Part shown: piece after piece, positions 62,476 through 64,000 of the stretch
How positions within the stretch are numbered: the stretch's first letter is position 1
How the letters are laid out: the number at the start of each line of letters is the position of its first letter
Assembly (NCBI RefSeq): GCF_003610785.1
Contig: NZ_RAQQ01000001.1
Location: 1-64,000, forward strand
Source: Micromonospora globbae
GTDB taxonomy: Bacteria; Actinomycetota; Actinomycetes; Mycobacteriales; Micromonosporaceae
Reading direction: 5' to 3'
Length of the DNA: 64,000 nt
The notes under the pieces: model-generated
What the model was told of the DNA's origin: nothing
Databases searched by the model: none
The model's input: only the letters and a program-made list of their open reading frames with translations
Program-made: the position numbers and the translations under genes

Positions 62476-63539
62476 CCGCCGCGCTGCTCGACGCCCGGCT
62501 CGTGGTCGACCGGGGAGCCTTCCGGCTCGACGTGCCGCTGCGGGTGGCCGCCGGCGAGGTGGTCGCGCTGCTCGGCCCGAACGGCGCCGGCAAGACCACG
62601 GCGTTGCGGGCGCTCGCCGGCCTGCAACCGCTCACCGACGGGCACGTCACCCTGGCCGGCACGGATCTCGACCGGCCGGCGCGGGGCAGCTGGGTGCCCA
62701 CCGAACGGCGCCCGGTCGGCGTGGTCTTCCAGGACTACCTCCTGTTCCCGCACCTGACGGCCCTGGAGAACGTGGCCTTCGGGCCGCGGCGGCGCGGCGC
62801 CGACCGGCGGGCGGCTCGCGACACCGCCCGGGAGTGGCTGCGCCGGGTCGGGCTGGCCGGGCACGAGCACCGGCGGCCCCGGCAGCTCTCCGGCGGGCAG
62901 GCGCAGCGCGTCGCCCTGGCCCGGGCGCTCGCCGTGGCGCCGTCGCTGCTGCTGCTGGACGAGCCGCTCGCGGCGCTGGACGCGCGGACCCGGTTGGAGA
63001 CGCGGGCGGAGCTGCACCGGCACCTCGCCGCGCACGCCGGTGCGACCCTGCTGGTCACCCACGACCCGCTGGACGCGCTGGCGCTGGCCGACCGGCTGGT
63101 CATCGTGGAGGGTGGCCGGGTGGTGCAGGAGGGCGACGCCGAGAGCGTCACCGCCCGGCCACGCACCGACTACGTGGCCCGGCTCGTCGGCCTGAACCTC
63201 TACCGGGGCCGGGCCGACGGCGACCGGGTACGCGTGGCCGACGGACTGCACCTGACCGTCGCCGACCGGGTCACCGGCGAGGCGTACGTGGCGTTCCGGC
63301 CGGCCGCGGTGGTCGTGCACCCGGCCCGCCCCGACGGCAGCGCGCGCAACGCCTGGCCGGCCACGGTGAGCGGGGTGCAACGGCACGGCGACTACCTGCG
63401 GGTGCGCCTGGACGGGCCGATCGCCGTGGCCGCGGACGTCACGCCGGCCGCCGCCGCGCAGCTCCACCTGACCCCCGGGCAGGAGGTGTGGGCGGCCGTG
63501 AAGGCGGCCGAGACCCACGCGTACCCGGCCACCGGCTGA
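62472..63539 (+). CDS. modC: molybdate ABC transporter ATP-binding protein ModC
   Basis: 355 aa from the GTG at 62472 (4-bp overlap with modB). Walker [12 protein letters not shown]-loop VVFQDYLLFPHLT, signature QLSGGQAQRVALARALA, Walker B LLLLDEPLAALD and H-loop VTHDPLDALALA are all present. The C-terminal 110 residues contain a TOBE domain (ATVSGVQRHGDYLRVRLDG, then AAQLHLTPGQEVWAAVK) that may bind molybdate and inhibit transport at high levels. It completes the regulator-modABC operon, which is overlapped throughout by GTGA. Confidence 0.93.
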   Translation: MTAALLDARLVVDRGAFRLDVPLRVAAGEVVALLGPNGAGKTTALRALAGLQPLTDGHVTLAGTDLDRPARGSWVPTERRPVGVVFQDYLLFPHLTALENVAFGPRRRGADRRAARDTAREWLRRVGLAGHEHRRPRQLSGGQAQRVALARALAVAPSLLLLDEPLAALDARTRLETRAELHRHLAAHAGATLLVTHDPLDALALADRLVIVEGGRVVQEGDAESVTARPRTDYVARLVGLNLYRGRADGDRVRVADGLHLTVADRVTGEAYVAFRPAAVVVHPARPDGSARNAWPATVSGVQRHGDYLRVRLDGPIAVAADVTPAAAAQLHLTPGQEVWAAVKAAETHAYPATG

Positions 63540-63600
63540 CCCGCGGGACCGCCGGAGGACGCCGGCCCACGGCCGACCGCCGGGGACACCGGCGGCGGGC

Positions 63601-64000
63601 TCAGTCGGCGAGCAGGTCGGCGTGGGCGGCGCGGAGCCGGGCCAGGGCCGGGTCGCCGCCCGGCGCGGCCCGCCGGTCGAGTTCGGCCCACGCCTGCGCC
63701 AACGCGGCGCGAAGCGTGCCCAGCTCGGCGGCGTGCCGTCTGCCGCTCTGGCGGCGCAGCTCGTCGAGGCGGCGGGCCCAACCGCTGGTGACGGCGGCGA
63801 GCCGGTCGGCGTCGGCCCGGGTCTGCGCCATCGTGCGGGCGGCGCCGGCCGGCACGATGGCGGCGACGGGACGCGGGTCGCCGTCGCGGGTCACCACGGT
63901 GACGGTGTCGGTCAGCTCGGCGAGGGCGACGAGCTGGGTGAGCCGGGTGCGCACCTCGCGCAGCGGCAGGGTGCGCGGCTGGTCGGAACGAGGGGTGGAG
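63601..64000 (-). CDS. Phd/YefM-like antitoxin-domain protein (5' end outside the window)
   Basis: At least 133 aa, open to the right edge. The visible start (STPRSDQPRTLPLREVRTRL) is followed by TQLVALAELTDTVTVVTRDGDPRPVAAIVP, a Phd/YefM antitoxin fold (LREVRxRLxxLVxxAExTDTVTVVTRDGxPVAxIVP). The remaining 75 residues are helical and Arg/Ala-rich. The true start is probably one or two codons beyond the edge. No toxin gene is visible downstream (leftward) of it, so it may be a solitary regulator or its partner may lie upstream. Confidence 0.65.
   Translation of the reverse strand, partial: STPRSDQPRTLPLREVRTRLTQLVALAELTDTVTVVTRDGDPRPVAAIVPAGAARTMAQTRADADRLAAVTSGWARRLDELRRQSGRRHAAELGTLRAALAQAWAELDRRAAPGGDPALARLRAAHADLLAD

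Overview
The window is a very GC-rich (roughly 70% or more by eye) chromosomal segment from a mycelial actinomycete. Frequent GTG starts, 4-bp ATGA/GTGA gene overlaps, many leaderless-looking starts, a protein I recognise as the SCO5389 family and long intergenic hairpins all point to Actinomycetes. The gene set best fits Micromonosporaceae (Micromonospora or a close relative); the genus is an inference. I found no rRNA, tRNA, tmRNA, CRISPR array, transposase or origin.

Layout. (1) 1-7.6 kb is defence-flavoured: a DUF559/AbiEi-like protein, two small hypotheticals, a VapBC toxin-antitoxin pair with a likely twin operator, and a 1473-aa PglW-type NERD/double-kinase protein without its usual BREX partners. 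(2) 7.8-12 kb has an ECF sigma factor with an NTF2-like tail and its small membrane-protein operon, a DUF4352 protein, a RibD/DHFR-fold reductase and a DUF6325 protein. (3) 12.2-25.4 kb has a secreted M14 carboxypeptidase, a drug-type ABC-2 exporter with a divergent TetR regulator, two MarR regulators each divergent from its probable target (FMN reductase; ABC half-exporter), a stand-alone N-acetylglutaminylglutamine amidotransferase and a carboxylate-amine ligase. (4) 25.5-46.7 kb is the accessory core: a 3217-aa secreted RTX (calcium-binding repeat) protein, a secreted discoidin/beta-helix protein, a ROK regulator divergent from a sugar ABC transporter plus GH1 beta-glucosidase operon, a frameshifted TMEM175-like gene, and a secreted GH16 beta-1,3-glucanase with a ricin-type lectin tail. 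(5) 46.8-59.5 kb holds a cupin remnant, an ArsR/AHSA1 pair, NUDIX, an ABC exporter, a two-gene redox signalling pair (receiver-thioredoxin-reductase fusion and cNMP-domain histidine kinase), a membrane-inserted alpha/beta hydrolase, a RidA/dehydrogenase pair with a LysR regulator, and smpB. (6) 59.9-64 kb holds an SCO5389-family gene behind a Zur-like palindrome, a molybdate operon (HTH-TOBE regulator, modABC) behind a regularly spaced operator array, and a partial Phd-like gene.

How parts work together. The carbohydrate genes read as a beta-glucan utilisation locus. The secreted GH16 enzyme would cut beta-1,3-glucan, the discoidin/beta-helix protein may bind or cut polysaccharide, the ABC transporter imports oligosaccharides, and the cytoplasmic GH1 enzyme releases glucose. 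Two regulatory layers are visible in the DNA: a ROK operator in the transporter promoter, and an identical LacI-type palindrome (core GAGAGCGCTCTC) placed on both secreted-enzyme promoters. The molybdate operon, the VapBC pair and the TetR, MarR and LysR pairs likewise carry palindromes that sit on their own predicted promoters.
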